Source: an uncultured Eubacteriales bacterium
GTDB lineage: Bacteria; Bacillota_A; Clostridia; Lachnospirales; Cellulosilyticaceae
Assembly: GCA_900556665.1 (NCBI GenBank)
Contig: USPX01000145.1
Coordinates: 1 to 5,561 of the forward strand
Length of the DNA stretch: 5,561 bases
Reading direction: 5' to 3'
Shown piece after piece: positions 4,572 to 5,561 of the stretch; position 1 is the stretch's first letter, and each line of letters opens with the position of its first letter. The notes under the pieces are model-generated. The model had not been told where the DNA came from, made no database searches, and saw only the letters and a list, made by a program, of their open reading frames with translations. A program made the translations under genes and the position numbers.

Positions 4572-5561
4572 ATGCAGCCTAACGATGTTAAAAACACAAA
4601 TATGATGCATAGTATTAAAAGTATGCAAGAGTATTGGGATTCTGATGATGAGATGATGCATAAAAAGCAAGATAAGAAGCAGGAAAAATGTGATAAAGCT
4701 GATGATGATAAAGGCAATAAAAAATGGTCTAATAAATGTGATAAACCTTATGAGTATAAAAAGCCTAATAAATGCATGTCAGAAGAAATGAAGGATAAAG
4801 ACGATAAGATGATGTGTAAAGATGATAAGATGATGTGTAAAGATGATAAGATGATGGATAAAGATGATAAGATGATGTATATGCATAAGATGAAGGATAA
4901 GGGGTGTGAAAAGCCTATTATGATCGGTGATAAAATGCCTGATATGGCAGTGCATACCACAATGGGTAAAAGAAAGCTGCCAGATGATTATTTAGGTAAA
5001 TGGCTTGTATTATTTAGTCATCCAGGAGACTTCACACCAGTTTGTACCACAGAGTTTGTTTCCTTTGCGAATAACTATGATAACTTTAAACAGTTAGGGG
5101 CAGAGCTTTTAGGCTTATCTGTAGATCAAGTGCAACCCCATATGAAATGGACACAGTGGATGAAGGAAAATCTATGTGATGCCATTCCATTCCCAATCAT
5201 TGCAGATGCTATGGGTGAAACTGCTAAAAAACTTGGTATGGTACATAGTACCAACAATACCCAGACAGTACGTGCAGTATTCATTGTAGACCCAAAAGGC
5301 ACAGTGCGTATGATTTTATATTATCCAGCAGAATTAGGACGTAATATCCAAGAAATCATAAGAGCTTTAGCAGCACTTCAAGTGGCTGATAAAAATAATG
5401 TTGCCATGCCAGCTAATTGGCCAAACAATGAGTTAATAGGTGAACAGGTTATCGTGCCACCAGCTAAAACGGAAGAAGAAGCTAAGAAAAATCAAGAAAT
5501 TGCGATGGAAAATTCCAAAGAAGTCATTTTGGAAGTTGCCAAAAAATTTGCGGCAATGTCT
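4572..5561 (+). CDS. Peroxiredoxin (Prx6/archaeal type) with Met/Cys/Asp/Lys-rich N-terminal extension; 3' end outside window
   Basis: The frame is open for 330 codons to the window edge. From about residue 115 it is a standard thiol peroxidase of the Prx6/archaeal subgroup, which reduces peroxides in the cytoplasm. It shows the active-site motif [11 protein letters not shown] with peroxidatic Cys158 and Thr155, the IPFPIIAD block (205-212), the conserved Arg234 in [18 protein letters not shown] (250-258) and the late [18 protein letters not shown] segment (280-297). The likely C-terminal end, where archaeal-type members carry further cysteines, is not in the window. Residues 1-112 are unusual: low-complexity and highly charged, with 18 Met, 6 Cys (40, 56, 68, 82, 89, 112), 3 His and many Asp/Lys, and four tandem copies of a KDDKMMC-like unit at 76-103. 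No signal peptide is present. A start at Met117 (4920) would give an ordinary peroxiredoxin but lacks a well-placed ribosome binding site, and the frame upstream is intact. Confidence 0.95.
   Translation, partial: MQPNDVKNTNMMHSIKSMQEYWDSDDEMMHKKQDKKQEKCDKADDDKGNKKWSNKCDKPYEYKKPNKCMSEEMKDKDDKMMCKDDKMMCKDDKMMDKDDKMMYMHKMKDKGCEKPIMIGDKMPDMAVHTTMGKRKLPDDYLGKWLVLFSHPGDFTPVCTTEFVSFANNYDNFKQLGAELLGLSVDQVQPHMKWTQWMKENLCDAIPFPIIADAMGETAKKLGMVHSTNNTQTVRAVFIVDPKGTVRMILYYPAELGRNIQEIIRALAALQVADKNNVAMPANWPNNELIGEQVIVPPAKTEEEAKKNQEIAMENSKEVILEVAKKFAAMS
4797..4880 (+). repeat. Four 21-bp tandem repeats encoding KDDKMM-x units
   Basis: Four in-frame 21-bp units (4797-4817, 4818-4838, 4839-4859, 4860-4880) encode [21 protein letters not shown] and KDDKMMY. 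The first two units differ by a single silent base (GAC/GAT), and units 2-4 differ only in the last codon. Because 21 is a multiple of three, copy-number change by slippage would keep the peroxiredoxin frame. Confidence 0.93.

Noticed and set aside
4797..4880. Repeats considered as a CRISPR array
   Set aside because: The units are directly adjacent without spacers and lie within an open coding frame.
4920..4922. Alternative peroxiredoxin start at Met117
   Set aside because: There is no properly spaced ribosome binding site and the upstream frame is intact and continuous with the gene; kept only as an alternative to test.
4748..4960. Antisense open frame of 70 codons rich in Leu/Ser/Ile
   Set aside because: It is the complement of the 21-bp repeats and peroxiredoxin coding sequence; its repetitive composition comes from the repeat, and it has no ribosome binding site or domain.

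Overview
The window looks like a piece of chromosome from a low-GC, anaerobic Firmicute, most likely a clostridium of the Lachnospiraceae/Cellulosilyticum type. This is an inference from the AT-rich codon use, strong AGGAGG-type ribosome binding sites, AT-rich intergenic DNA with intrinsic terminators, a stand-alone Mop-type molybdopterin/molybdate-binding protein, and a secreted protein with a copper-amine-oxidase-N ('stalk') domain. No rRNA, tRNA, insertion sequence, phage gene or CRISPR array is visible.

Layout. 1-593 (+) is the C-terminal end of a SNF2/Swi2-family helicase, closed by a strong terminator (599-660). 760-1173 (+) is a small di-Mop molbindin with its own candidate promoter; a long bidirectional terminator (1235-1290) separates it from the convergent gene. 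1321-2982 (-) is a secreted alpha/beta-hydrolase with N-terminal stalk repeats and a DUF3887-like domain. Upstream of it, 2983-3173 holds a long hairpin terminator. 3174-3608 (-) is a small membrane protein with a C-terminal zinc ribbon and no known function. A divergent intergenic region (3609-3729) carries a candidate + strand promoter with a palindrome centred in its spacer. 3730-4485 (+) is a short-chain dehydrogenase. From 4572 to the window edge (+) runs a peroxiredoxin of the Prx6/archaeal type, with an unusual N-terminal extension of about 112 residues rich in Met, Cys, Asp and Lys. This gene has no stop in the window.

How the genes fit together. Most are ordinary single-gene units. 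The one probable pair is the dehydrogenase and peroxiredoxin (86-nt gap, no clear terminator between them), which might act together in redox or carbonyl stress. The most notable feature is the peroxiredoxin extension, which includes a four-copy 7-residue repeat (KDDKMMC-like) encoded by 21-bp tandem repeats; it looks like a metal-binding or disordered appendage attached to an otherwise standard peroxidase.

No stretch over 300 bases lacks a gene. The gaps are 594-759 (terminator, promoter), 1174-1320 (terminator), 2983-3173 (terminator, possible leader), 3609-3729 (divergent promoter region) and 4486-4571 (only a weak ribosome binding site).
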